A stretch of DNA of 64,000 nt, from the NCBI GenBank assembly GCA_021029095.1, contig JAJOHG010000127.1, forward strand, positions 1 to 64,000, read 5' to 3'. The stretch comes from Phellopilus nigrolimitatus (Eukaryota > Basidiomycota > Agaricomycetes > Hymenochaetales > Hymenochaetaceae). Below the pieces are notes generated by a model that saw only the letters and a program-made list of their open reading frames with translations, did no database searches and was not told where the DNA came from. The position numbers were made by a program, and so were the translations under genes. Below are positions 10,458 to 21,370 of this stretch, one piece after another; the stretch's first letter is position 1, and every line of letters begins with the position of its first letter.

Positions 10458-13156
10458 GATGCTGGGTGGCCCGCGGGCGGGTCGCTGCTGGGAGAGGGCA
10501 GGGCGATAGGAGGGGTAGGAGGAGAGGGAAGCGGTAGTTGCGAGGGGGCGATTGGCGTTATAAGTTCTGGAAAAGCTGCTTGGGTTTGGGTCTTTTGTGC
10601 TGCATATGCCCGTGATTAAGACTCAGAGAAATTTCTCTTTCGGCGGAGCGGACGAGGGCAGCCCAGCCCAGCCAACCGTGTGCTGTCAGCCATATGGCAG
10701 GGCGATCCCCCCGTTCGAGTCCGGCCTTCGGGAGGCAGTTGGCCTGCTTGCGAGACAGCCTTGCGAAACAGCCTTGTCACATTCCCGCGTGGGGCGACAC
10801 CGCGACGCGCAGCAGAAGGAGCCGGAACTAGGGTGGAAGAAGCTGCGTGCGCGTGCACACGAGTGCGCGACGCATACTACTACTGCCAGAGATAGCGGGT
10901 TGGATGGCAATATCAATGGCCGACGGGGCCTCGGGGGTGTGCGAGAGAAAAGAAGAACCGGAGAGTTTTAGGCGATGCGCCGTATCTTATCTGATGCCCT
11001 GTTCCTGGTTAGAGATTCGATTGGAGCGAGCGACATCTTATCAGATCCAAATCCGGAGCCAGTACACAGCACGCCATTGGAAGCCCGATTCGAGCCGATA
11101 CGTCGACAAAGACTCAGCAGCAGAGTCTCGAAAACTACGCATCGACCAATACTCAGCAGAGACTCGCAATCAAGGTCAGCCCGACTCGGACCTTCGCGCG
11201 CCGGTCGCTCTGACGATCAAACGCAGCCACGCGTGCGCGCTACCCGACCCAGGTGCTGGCACGTCCAGAGAAGCACGGCGTACATATGCATACCGCATCC
11301 TGCATATGTATGGGCGCTGTCTTGCAGTTTGCACTGCACTGCACTGCACTGCACGCCCCTTATCGCCCAGACCTCGTCATACGTCTCCGCAGCACACACT
11401 GCCTGCTGCTGTGACCGAAAGGCCCGCGTCGCAGCGCTCTAGGCGGACCCCACGCCGCGCTGTCTGCACCAACGGCGCACCCCGCGCGCGAGGCACGCCA
11501 GCAGAACCCGCGAGGGCTAATTAAACGTTTCTGTTCCTGCCTGCGGGACCGATGGGGCGCCCCGAAAGCGCGATGCGAGTGCCCGGCCGGGCGAGATCAC
11601 GCCTGAGTGGCAGGGATCGAAGTCGAAGGCGCGAAGACGCGAAGCCAGCGACTGCGCGCAGCAGCCTTCCATAAAACAAACCGTTTTATTGCGTGGGGTT
11701 CTGCGGGCGAGCTGAGCAACCGCCCTTCCCCGCGCCGCCGACGGGCGTCCTCCGCACCTCCTTCTCCGAGGCGTGCAGGACGCCGCGTGTCGCCGCCGTA
11801 AGCCCCGCACATCTGTTTGGGCAGGACACTTACGACGTCCCGCTGGCGCGGGTGCCTGTGTCCGTCTCCATGCCGTCCTGCTGGCTTCGCGTCATCAAGT
11901 GAGACGCTGCCGGCTCCGGAGAAGGCGTCCTTTCTTGTCCCTAGCGAGATAAGCCGCACTGCAAGTTACGAGCTGGATGACGCACCGCTCCGTCAGGCGT
12001 TGCGTCATTGGCCTGGCCGCGAAGACCGCGAGTGGCACGATTAGTTTGGATGCTTGAAGCTTACACGTCCTCTGCGAACGGATAGCTATTAGCAGGTCAC
12101 GTGACTGTCTACGTGTCTGTCTACTGCCACGTCAAACGACTTGTGCTCTCAGTGTCTCACTGGAAACGTCGTTCATTATAGGACCAGAACGAAAAGACGG
12201 ATCGTCTACGCTGTTCCGGATTTCTGATGTCTCGACTCACGTCACTAATTTTGACGGCCTCCTAGCCGGCGGCGGCGCTGATACGTACCTTGCGCGTGTT
12301 GACTGCTATGTATGTCAACGGGTCAAAACCTCAGGATCAGCGGGCTCGTTTGATATTGATACCGATACCAAGGTCTGTCGTGTGCTCTGGGATCTGGAAC
12401 TGTCAAGCGCACAGACATGCCTGGACGTTTGACGTTTGCCGCCATCCTGCCAACCTGCTTCCTCAACCGCGTCACCGGCGCCTTCAGCGGTTCCGCCGGA
12501 TATATCGCGACCCACTAGCTAGGACCAAGACGCAGGCTTGGAGTGACACGGCGCTGCGTCTTTTGTCTCGACGTCCGACGGATCCCACATGTACCGATCC
12601 GGCCCCGGGGCACGTCTCTGTCTTCGGCGACGCACGCACGGGCTCTAGATGCCCCGTCTTGCCGGTCGCATCTCCGTGCGCCGAAACATGACACTTTCGT
12701 CTGATATGCCAAAGGACTCAGTCGGCTCTGTCTTCGCTTCTTGCCGGCTTGCCGGTTTCCGGACTACTTTATTCTTCGCTAGCGACTCTGGCGGTGACCG
12801 CGACGCAGAACAAGCGGTGCTCCTCTTGCTTTGTCTTTCTCGACCCACCCACGCCGACCGTGCCTGGCTAGCGTGCTGACCGCGGGGAGCGGGTAGCGTA
12901 TCCCAGAAAACACCAGCGTCGGCAAGGACTCCGAGATGACTCCTCTTTGCATTTGCTTTTCGCTCGGCTTCCTCTGTTGCCCTTTCGCGAGCATTGCCGG
13001 CTGGCTCTGCAGGTCGGCCCTGCTTCTGCGTTCATCGCATATATGGCTGCAAATGAGCTCAGGTTTCGCTTTCCCACAGACATCTCTCTCTTTCTTATCA
13101 AATATACTCTACTCAGAAGACTGAGCCTTTGCACTGATCATTCATCGTCTATCTAC
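10458..13156. other. Right-arm intergenic DNA, no supported gene
   Basis: Mirror of 221-2980 and about the same length. It includes the upstream region of the right reductase, a (TGCAC)n tract at about 11326-11354, and long GC-rich stretches without a reading frame conserved between arms. A tRNA-like box near 10718 is discussed under rejected items. Confidence 0.5.
11326..11354. repeat. (TGCAC)n short tandem repeat
   Basis: About five copies of a TGCAC pentamer. The left arm at the mirror position (near 1925) has only a single unit, so the expansion happened after the duplication. Confidence 0.8.
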
Positions 13157-13717
13157 TCAGGCGTCATTACAGCAAAGCACATTAAACCACTGTTTACGGT
13201 ATCTGATTTTCTGCCAAAGGCTCCGGCGCGACGACAACACCTCCGACAACGGGACCACGCTTCCGGGCTTTGCAGAAGCCCCGTACTTGATCAGCGCCTC
13301 CGCCAGGCCTTCGAGCTCCTTGTCTTCGTCCTTCTCAAAGAAAATGTCGAGGTACGCCGCGATCCACTTGGCCGGCGCGGCGTACTCTGCTCCTTCTTCG
13401 CAGAGCCTGTCGCTGCGGTTTTTCATGCTAGCGAACACCTGCTGGTAGGCTCTTTCGTCCATGAGCTTTTCGTTGAGCATGATGGCGCAGCCGATTTGGG
13501 CGCCTGCGGGCTCGAATGCCCTGTCTGTCATGATGGGCCCTGTCTTGTATGTCTTCCGCCCTCCAGCCGACGACGGGTATACGCACGGGATGAACGCGGG
13601 CACGTATCTGCTGTTTCCCGAAAGATAGATGCCCATGTGCTCGGCGGCCTGGTTCGTGAAGACGACGCAGAGAGACGAGGGCTTGAGCGTTACCCCGATC
13701 TGGCCTTGAGGCGGCAT
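13157..13717 (-). CDS. Small protein of unknown family, right-arm copy
   Basis: Encodes 186 aa if it starts at the MPPQGQIGV methionine (13715-13717). An in-frame upstream ATG at 13781-13783 would add 22 residues, but that stretch has no counterpart in the spacer copy. Conserved blocks with the other two copies are GIYLSGN, YAAPAKWIAAYL and ALIKYGASAKPGSVVP. It is the mirror partner of the truncated copy at 1-220 and ends with the same WQKIRYR block, then runs on about ten residues longer than that copy. No known domain recognised. Composition is mixed, with no signal peptide. Confidence 0.6.
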   Translation of the reverse strand: MPPQGQIGVTLKPSSLCVVFTNQAAEHMGIYLSGNSRYVPAFIPCVYPSSAGGRKTYKTGPIMTDRAFEPAGAQIGCAIMLNEKLMDERAYQQVFASMKNRSDRLCEEGAEYAAPAKWIAAYLDIFFEKDEDKELEGLAEALIKYGASAKPGSVVPLSEVLSSRRSLWQKIRYRKQWFNVLCCNDA

Positions 13718-14911
13718 TCTGGATGCCACGACCGAGGCTGTAAGCGCCCAGGCAGGAGTCCAGCGTCTGCGAAACAAACCCACCTTTCCATGGTGTTTGT
13801 GCTTTGAGGGTCTTTTGCGAATTTGGATGCCCAGAAAGCTCCAGGCTATGCGAGTTTATGTACTGCAACCTCCATAACATTGCAAAATATCGTGTCTGCG
13901 CTGAGGCGGGCTTTGCTGCTCCTTTGAGGAACGAGGATGAGTCAACGGTAACCGTTACGAGGAGAGGGATTGGATATCCAGCCGGGTCTCCGGGTGTCAT
14001 GCCACCGACCACTGCGAAAGCGTCAACGCAAAGTGAAGGGTAGAGGACTTTGCATCCCTGTCGCCAGTACAGGCACCCCCACCGCATCACGCTCCTTCGC
14101 GTTGACTGCGGCATTCTGAAGTCGATCTCTGCGCTGGCTCGTGCACTCCAGACACAAGGCAGCCGCCGCATATTTGTATCAATTCTGACGGCGCCCGTGA
14201 TTTTGGCGTACAGTCCGCTCGGCGCCCCTCTTTGTACATCTGGACGTTCTTGACTGCCTCGCGTTTTCGTCTGCGGCAGGTATCTGCGAATGGTGTATTT
14301 CCGCGCACGAATACAGAATACATGTGTACGTCTGCGGCGCCGGGGCGCGACCCGAGAAGCCCGCGCGTCCACGCCATGCTCTAAACCCCAGCCGGCGCTC
14401 TGTGCGTGCCATCGAGAAAGTTCACCTAAACTTGGGAACCTATATATTACTGCGCGCTTCTGAGTGTTGCTCATCGAATTTTCGTTTGTTTTTGGGTCAC
14501 TTCTAACCGGCCACGGATTGTGATGCGCGGGAGAGGACGGGGCTGGCTCTGGTGTATGTAGCTTCTAAGGACTCTGCCGAAACGCTACGCACGCACTCGG
14601 CTCCCGAGGATTCATTTATCAGCACCGTCCCCGACGCCGAACCCATTGCTTCGTATTTGTGCGCAATTGAGTCCTTACGCGTCCCTTCGGCAGTCCTTGC
14701 CACTCGCTCAAGGCAGCTGCCTTGAGTGTATGTCTTATGTACACATCAGGCTCGAGCGACGCATTGGAGATAATAAGTAATATAGTGAGTTTACTAAGAA
14801 GCCTTCAGCAGAACGTATAAGTACGACGCGTTCTGGCTCGGAGTCGACGCTGGTCTGCTCGCCTTCGCCTCTCGAGAATTTAAAACCTCAATTCCAAGCA
14901 CTATAGGAAGC
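13718..14911. other. Boundary region right of the inverted duplication
   Basis: About 1.2 kb between the small gene and the ABM-type gene. At about 14526-14725 there is a start-less open plus-strand frame (containing GLALVYVASKDSAETL) ending at TGA. It could be the last exon of a decayed gene. Nothing else is supported. The last 100 bases should hold the promoter of the gene at 14912. Confidence 0.4.
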
Positions 14912-15513
14912 ATGTCGACGAACTACGAGGACATCACAGGCGAAATCATTGCCACTGCTCAGGTGCGCCCCCTGTTCGCTGCCGGGCTTACTTATACCAT
15001 CCGCGGCGTCTTACGCCATTGCACCTTTCCTTCCAGTTCAAAACAAAGCCAGGCAAGGCCGACGAGCTCGCGCACTGGCTCGCGAACATCAAGGCGCATG
15101 CAGACTCTGACGCCGAGCCCGGCTCCCTGAGCTACGCCGTCGTCAGATACGGAGACGCGTTCGCCGTCTGGGAGAAGTGAGTGCTCCCAGCCCACGCCTC
15201 TCAATCAAATAACGAGAACTCACGTTGCTCCGGGACCGCTGTAGGTATACGGGCGCCGCGGCGGTGAAAGAGTAAGCCCGTTCGTGGATTATAGTCTGTT
15301 TTTCTTGGCTAGTTCCTAAATTTCGAGGGCTCCATAGCCACCTCGCCAGCACCATTCTGCGGGAGTTTATCGCCCTAGAATTGATTGATGTATGTGTTCA
15401 ACCTCTATATTTGTTCCGTTGGAGATCGTTAGTGACCTCGGTCATGTTCTAGCTTCAGACTCAGACACCTCCCGCATTCTACCCCGCAGGCGGGCTTCCT
15501 GCGCCGACGATGA
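14912..15513 (+). CDS. Small ABM-like (dimeric alpha/beta barrel) protein
   Basis: Five exons: 14912-14962, 15037-15176, 15245-15271, 15338-15389, 15490-15513. They sum to 294 nt (97 aa). Every intron has GT-AG ends. The peptide starts MSTNYEDITGEIIATAQFK, continues with KPGKADELAHWL, and ends FIALELIDAGFLRRR. The pattern of a beta strand, 'kpGkadel' helix, 'vrYgd.favWEkY' and 'h..s..f..f' fits the antibiotic-biosynthesis-monooxygenase (ABM/EthD-like) fold. Proteins of this type act as cofactor-free oxygenases or as small dimeric binding proteins. I infer the fold, not the reaction. There is no signal peptide, so it is probably cytosolic. The last two exons are short and are the least certain part. 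Confidence 0.65.
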
Positions 15514-16138
15514 AATCTTAAACTCACAGGCTGCTTGCCTGGTTATCTATCAGACGTTGTCGTGGCGGGTCGAGAAATGTATTGCAATAAGCCAGACACG
15601 AATAGACATGTATTATAGACTCGCCGCACTCGGCATCGACATGAATCTGCGTCTTGTTCGTGCCCGTGATTGTCTCGAATGTGTTCCCAAGGTGAGTGGA
15701 CGCTCTTCCTCTTTGAATATATATGTTTGGCACAGCAATCCGCTTCTTGGTCGTCACCGCCGTTGGCAACTTCCTGCGCCTCACCAAGGAATCCTCAGTC
15801 TGGAGCCATAGCGAGGTCAGACATGTGATTGACAGCAGATATAAAAGCATGCACAGACCCTTCGTGCATCTACTAAGACCGCCTAAACAGACCGGTAAGT
15901 CGCATCACAGAGTCGATTTCCACTTTAGGTCAATAATGGATGTCGACTCTGCTTAGTATTGTATTCGCAACGCATATTCGACCTCAGGCACGCAGTCACA
16001 GCTAAATTTGATGATCTATCCTGAGGATATGCATCCTGATTATCACTGTCAGACAACCGCAGAGGACAAAGAAAATACAAACATTCTAGATAAAATGCAA
16101 CATACGCATCTAATGTCCCTCTGGATCCGCCATCCATG
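15514..16138. other. Intergenic region between convergent genes
   Basis: The ABM-type gene and DUS1 converge here, so this should hold both 3' ends. Short AT-rich frames occur, but none shows codon structure or similarity that I can support. Confidence 0.5.
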
Positions 16139-17835
16139 TTAAGACGCTTCTACGAGCCCGCCTTTCTCTTCATTAGTGCTTGATTCCACAGCCTCCGTCT
16201 CCTGCCCCTCTACATCATTTGTCGTAGCGTCGTCTTCCGGTTTCTTCTTCGTCTCCGTCCCGCCACCTGCGCTTCTGTGACCTTCCTTTGCTTCTTTTTC
16301 TACGTTCTTGACCTGCAGCGGGCGGAAATACGGCTGCGCCAGCCAACGCGGAAGTACTCGGAGCCCTGTCGACTCGTCGACCTTTACGAGCCCCTCGAGC
16401 GTCACTTTCCCTTTTTGTACCTGATCTATTTCTGATTGCAGGCGTGCCTCGACCTCGCGCACGATGTCCTCGTATTCCTTCAGGAGCTCGTCTTTGTCTC
16501 CGCCCGACCGCCCACGCACGCGCCCCAGGCGGTCGCGGAGATCTGTCTCGGAAAGCAGCACTGGGCGCAGCAGCTTGAAGAGGTGGCCTTTGATTGCGCT
16601 CCCCGCTGTTGGCGTGCGCAGGGCACGCACAATCGCGAGGTACTCGAGCGCGAGCGTACTATGCGGGAGATACGCGCCTGTGTCGTTCGGTAGCATGAAA
16701 AACTCGCTTGTTGCGCGCGAAAATTCGGTCGACAGCGCATTAGTCAAAGACGCAGTTGAGAATGAGGATGGACCCTGGAGCGACGCTGCACTGAGAAGCA
16801 CCGTCGGGTTGTAAAGATTGCCCTCCGCGGTCATGATGGCATCTGCGCCAGTGGCGTCAAGACATCGCTGGATATCGTCATGAAATAGGACATTCCCATT
16901 TGCGAACACGGGCACCGAAACAGCATCCTTGACGGCGCGGATTTTATCCCAGTCAGCTAGACCCTGAGCGACAGTCAACAATTATGAACCTCCGGTAGAA
17001 GAGAAAGACGTACACTGTTGTGTCCCCTCTGTTCTCGTGTCCGGCCATGACATGTTAAAATCTGCGCGCCAGCACGCTCCATCATTTTCGCGTACTCGAC
17101 GGTCTTTGAGAGAGAAGAAAAAACTCGGAACTTCGCCGTTACGGGAATGGATAAATTCTCGTGAAGGGTATTTACTTGCCGGTTCGTCAGTACAAAGTAG
17201 AGAAACGGGTGGGAGGATACATACTGAGACGGTACACGAGGTCCCAATCGTCCTGCAAATAACATCCGTAACGTCCCCTCCTTGCGATATCCTGCGGGCA
17301 GCCAAAGTTGATGTCCACAGCATCGCAATGCGCCTCAACTAGTTTCGCAGCTTTGAGAAGCTGGTCGGGGTCGTTCGCTGCAAATTGGACGATGAGCGGT
17401 CGATCTTGGGAACCGCCTTCCTCCCCGTTCAGCAAGTTGAACGCCTGCTCCTTGTAGGATTTGTGTTTCGACTCGGCAAACATCTGTACATACCATAAGA
17501 CACGCTCGAGCGCAGACGGTTCAAAATTCACCTTTGCATTGATCATCGGCGTGTAGACGAGCTACGCGAACTTTCAGACACTCGTTGGCTCATTGGCGAA
17601 TCGAACGGGTTCGTGCACTGACCTGCGCCCCGTACCGACGAGATAGAATCCTCCAAGGCTACTCAGAGAGTCGATAAAGACACTCTACAGCAAGATAACG
17701 AGCACTTACCAGTTCGCTTTGGTCGACCATTGGCGCAACGACAAGTTTCGGGCTACCGAGCACATCCCTGTACAAATCGCAGCCAGACAGCTTTCTCCGC
17801 TTTGGCCGATGCTCATCTGAAACTACGCCTGGCAT
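16139..17835 (-). CDS. DUS1: tRNA-dihydrouridine synthase 1
   Basis: Flavoenzyme that uses FMN and NADPH to reduce uridines (positions 16/17 in characterised eukaryotic Dus1) in the tRNA D-loop. Five exons in coding order: 17835-17710, 17658-17623, 17561-17225, 17174-17014, 16963-16139. They total 1485 nt, 494 aa. The N-terminal block KLVVAPMVDQSEL is followed by WRILSRRYGAQLVYTPMI. The loop DINFGCPQ.IARRGRYG carries the expected catalytic Cys. Then come VTAKFRVF, ILTCHGRTREQRG, GLADWDKI and FANGNVL, as in the TIM-barrel family. A C-terminal extension rich in Lys, Glu and Ser follows the helical domain. RPKRRK near the N-terminus may be a nuclear signal. Single copy, intact; it diverges from the gene at 18420. 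Confidence 0.93.
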
Positions 17836-18419
17836 CTTCGGGAAGTTTATAGGCGTCAGGTGTCGAAAGATAGAGCGCAGAAGGCGCAGAGGAGTAACAG
17901 AAAGTATCTTGGGCGGATAGCAAGCCGCAAACGTCTACGGCGGCGGCAAAGTCGAAATCGAAGTGAAGCGAATAGATGAAGAAAAGATTATGTAAGTACA
18001 TGAAACTCGTGAGAAAGTACTGGCAATTACGACATGCTGATTTTCAACGTGTTCTCTCTCTCCTTGTCTGTAATTTGTGCGATGAGTTCATACTTGTTTT
18101 CCTTGCACCCGGCACGGCGCTATACGTACCATCTTGAATGTTTTGGATGCTGGATTCGATTTTGCTCAGCTCCTCTACAACTCATAAGGCATAGAAACCA
18201 GAAGGGTAATATGTTATTTTATTTAAGATGTCAGCCATCTGCTTGTGCTAGGCGTGATCGCAATGGTGTGAGGTTCCGGACTAGGTGCTGGATGAATCCT
18301 CCGAAGGTCTTTAAATCCCTGCGTCTACTGTCAACTTCCTCGTCAGCTCTTGATCTCTATCCACCATCATCGCTTCACCTGCTCTTTGCCGCTAGCTTCC
18401 CCACTTCACCAACTTCGCC
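17836..18419. promoter_or_regulatory. Divergent promoter region of DUS1 and the membrane/coiled-coil gene
   Basis: The 584 bp between two head-to-head start codons. The right side has a TTTAAAT at about 18310 and a long C/T-rich stretch (18330-18415) before the ATG at 18420, a common pattern in fungal promoters and 5' UTRs. No specific factor site is claimed. Confidence 0.45.
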
Positions 18420-20520
18420 ATGCTTGCTGGAAACGCACTGCGTCGCCTACTTCCACAGGATGATCTCACTAGCTCGAGCTTCAAGCTGTCGATGGCGGGG
18501 ACCCGTGAAATCGTCCAGCCCCTTCTCGACACCTCGCTCACGACGATTCTAACTGACCTGTCGTACGCCATTGCGATGAAATTCATTCTAGATACTCTCG
18601 TCTTGGCTATACCCCTCGTCTCCGTTTTCACCGCAGGGATTTTGTCGTTCTGCTACCCCAGCCCCCGCCGCCTCCGTCCCGTCTTCTTCACCGCTGCCAT
18701 CATCTCCTTTTTCTGTTTCTTGTACCCGACCCTCGCCCTCCTCTTTCCCCCGATCGTGCAGTTGCGTGCGTCTATAGCTACCATTGCCTTGTTCACTCTG
18801 TACGGCGCAGATGGTGGATATGCTCCAGAAACACGTTTCTATTGTGCCCGCTATTACGACATCAACTCGTTTTACCAATACATCCGCGTCCCTTTTCGCC
18901 TGGCCCTCGCCACTGGTGGACCGTGCATAGACGCTGAAGGGCACGGCTGGGTTCTCGCAGTATGTTTTTGGTCGTTGCTATTTCGATTTCGTGGCGGCTG
19001 ACGTGATTTTGTTTCAGTCCGCGAAGTACCTCTTGTCATGTGATGCACCTACAATCGTCGGGCGTTTAACCCGGCTCCTTCTCGTACGTCTTTGAGATTC
19101 GAAGTTTTCTCGTTCATCGCTGATATAATCCCCACTTCAGCTCGCTGGCAAGACGCTCTTTGCAAGCACACCTAGTCTTTCGGCCGCGATCATTCCCTCC
19201 TCGATCGATAAAGTCAAGGCGACTGGCACAGCAATTTCTGTGAGTAGCCGATAAGTTCTACCGTGCAGAGTGTTCTAACTTTTTTACTTCTAGGGTTTTG
19301 CTGAAAGAATTGAATTGCCGTCTTTTTGGACTTCAATTGCTTTCGCCACGTGCATCCTCGTAATTATTAAAGTAAATCTCAAACGACCTCCCTCCCGACT
19401 TCTTACTGACCCATCGAATCAGTTTCACCTCGACAAGGGCGCATTCTCGTACATGCAAGAGGTCGTCGACTCTGCGAATGACGAACTTGTCAGTACTCTG
19501 CTGCGCGAGATCGACAACCTCAAATACACGCTATCCTCGCCCGCTGAACTGTCTTCTCTCCACAACAAAGTAGCTTACCTCCCCGCATCGCTTGCCGGTG
19601 TTCTCAAAAGGCTTGTTGCCTCCAATCTCTCCGCTGAACAGGCGCATACGCAGATAAGGGCTCCTAAATCGCAGACTGCGCGTAATCTCGGAACGATTAA
19701 CACGCAAAAGGCACAGATCATTTCATTTCAGGCGAAGATCGCACACGATTCATCGCTCTCTGAGCGTTTACGATCGCAGCAAAAGATGAACTTTGCCAAT
19801 CGAAAGACTATCAGGGTGCTCTGGCGCGCGTCTACTCGCGCTATTCGTGAGCGTGATGAGGCCCGTGCAGATGCAGAAATGCACGCGCAGAGGACTGATG
19901 CGCTTGCTCTACGACTCTCCGAAAAAGAGGCGTCACTCTCGCACCTTCGCACCGAAGCCGGAATGCTCGAGGACCGAATTGAGGAGCTCCTGGTTTCTCA
20001 GGCGCAGTGGGAGGTTGTTTACGAGGAAGTACAGGAGTCGGAGGTCGTCGTCCCGAATATCACGCACCCCGCAGCAAATGTCTCAGCATCTTCGTGTGCG
20101 CCAGCCTACTCTGCTTCTCTTGACCTCCTGAACACCCCCAGACTTGATGACCCATTCGTCAATAATACTGGCGGGGCTGCAACCGCCAATCTCGATGTTT
20201 CTGCCGAGTCCTCTGTTCTCTCTTTGATAACTGTCGCCGAGGCTTCCGTTCCTACTCCGCATACTCCTCCGGTTACTTCGTACATCCATATCTCCTCGTC
20301 GCTCTTAGCGTCTCCGATTCCATACCTCACTGGTACTCCCGCTCTCTGGAATGGCTCTACAGCTCTGTTTACCCCGACGCAAGCGCCTCGACGCACGCTT
20401 ATTGGACTCAGCCCGAGCACGCCTACATATGTTTTTCGGGGCCGTGTCAAGGCGCACGTCACGCAGTCGACGCGCAAGGTACTCTCCGGGAAGGAGAATG
20501 TCCTTCCTGAGTTACACTAG
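18420..20520 (+). CDS. Multi-pass membrane protein with coiled-coil tail, unknown function
   Basis: Four exons (18420-18959, 19018-19083, 19141-19239, 19294-20520) give 643 aa. At least two hydrophobic segments lie in the first 130 residues (around FILDTLVLAIPLVSVF and VFFTAAIISFFCFLY), with two more possible: one around residue 120 and one after WTSIAFATCILVIIKV. From about residue 400 there is a long charged, coiled-coil-like region (RLRSQQKMNFANRKTI... and LSEKEASLSHLRTEAGML). A Ser/Thr/Pro-rich region and a basic tail with KVLSGKENVLPE follow. KEN is the motif recognised by APC/C adaptors in other proteins; here that is only a suggestion. I do not recognise the family. It is single copy and looks intact. 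Confidence 0.7.
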
Positions 20521-21370
20521 GTATATCTGCTTTTGCTACTTCCAGGGTTTTCCTGCTTTTGACTGTCCATATTTTTCTCTCGTTCTTTTTATCGCTCTCC
20601 CTTTCTTATAAATTGTCCTTGATCAAACTATCTGTGTCCGTCTTCGCATCTTCGCGTGCTACATCTGAGGTTCTGTCTTCTGGTTATATATTCTCGCTGG
20701 TTCTACACCATTTCATTCGCTTAGACTATTTCTTGATTTATATCCATCGATTGTGGTTCTATTTGTGTCTGATATATTGCCAATAACCATTTCTTTAGTC
20801 GCTTACAATCCTTGATGAAGTTTGAAGCCCTCTGAGTGACAAAGAATAGGGAAACTCATGAATCCTACCCGACTCTCTTATGCTGTGGATTTGCACCTAT
20901 GGGATGGCATTTAAGAGCTACAGAAGACTGTAACATCCGTGATGATCAGAATCCTCGAGATTTTACTCCGGGATTCAATCCAAGATAGGTGAGCATATGT
21001 AGATGAGTGTATTAGGTCGTTATTCCTAGTGAGAATTATGATTATAATGATGTAATACTAAAAAGAATTGAATGAAAATGTCTCGATATGACATTGTCCG
21101 ATTATACCAAAAATAACACGATTTGACTTGTTCTTGCTCGATGCGTTCAATGTTGCGAAGAGAAGGTCCGAGTGATGATGCTTTCTACTTTTTGTGCGGA
21201 GTATCGTGGCATATTGGAGTCTACATGTCCGTCGCACGATGAGGTCCAGGCTTGTCGGTTCCGAGATGTTCTAAAAGTATCGCATCGGCAGTGCTTAGCA
21301 CTGAGCCGCAGGGAACATGAGTCAGAATGACTAATGAACAGCCTTTTATATAATAGCCAACGCGAACTAG
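20521..21370. other. Intergenic region ending in F-box promoter-type sequence
   Basis: AT-rich 3' flank of the preceding gene. From about 21318 the sequence resembles the upstream region shared by the F-box genes (compare 40326-40370 reversed). It continues on the far side of the hAT element at 26769. The hAT therefore split the upstream region of the first F-box gene. Bases 21363-21370 (CGAACTAG) are the left target-site duplication. Confidence 0.55.

Larger units (their letters stand above)
7300..13440. repeat. Right arm of the inverted duplication
   Basis: Reverse-complement match of 1-6230, carrying the second ferric reductase and the downstream small gene. It lacks the 226-bp insert at 2102-2327. 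The small gene continues past the point where the left arm leaves the window, so the duplication is longer than what is visible. Confidence 0.85.

Noticed and set aside
13428..14474. 348-codon minus-strand frame overlapping the small gene at 13157
   Set aside because: It is in a different frame from the conserved family blocks, and its peptide shows no similarity to the other copies. The short family frame explains the conservation.
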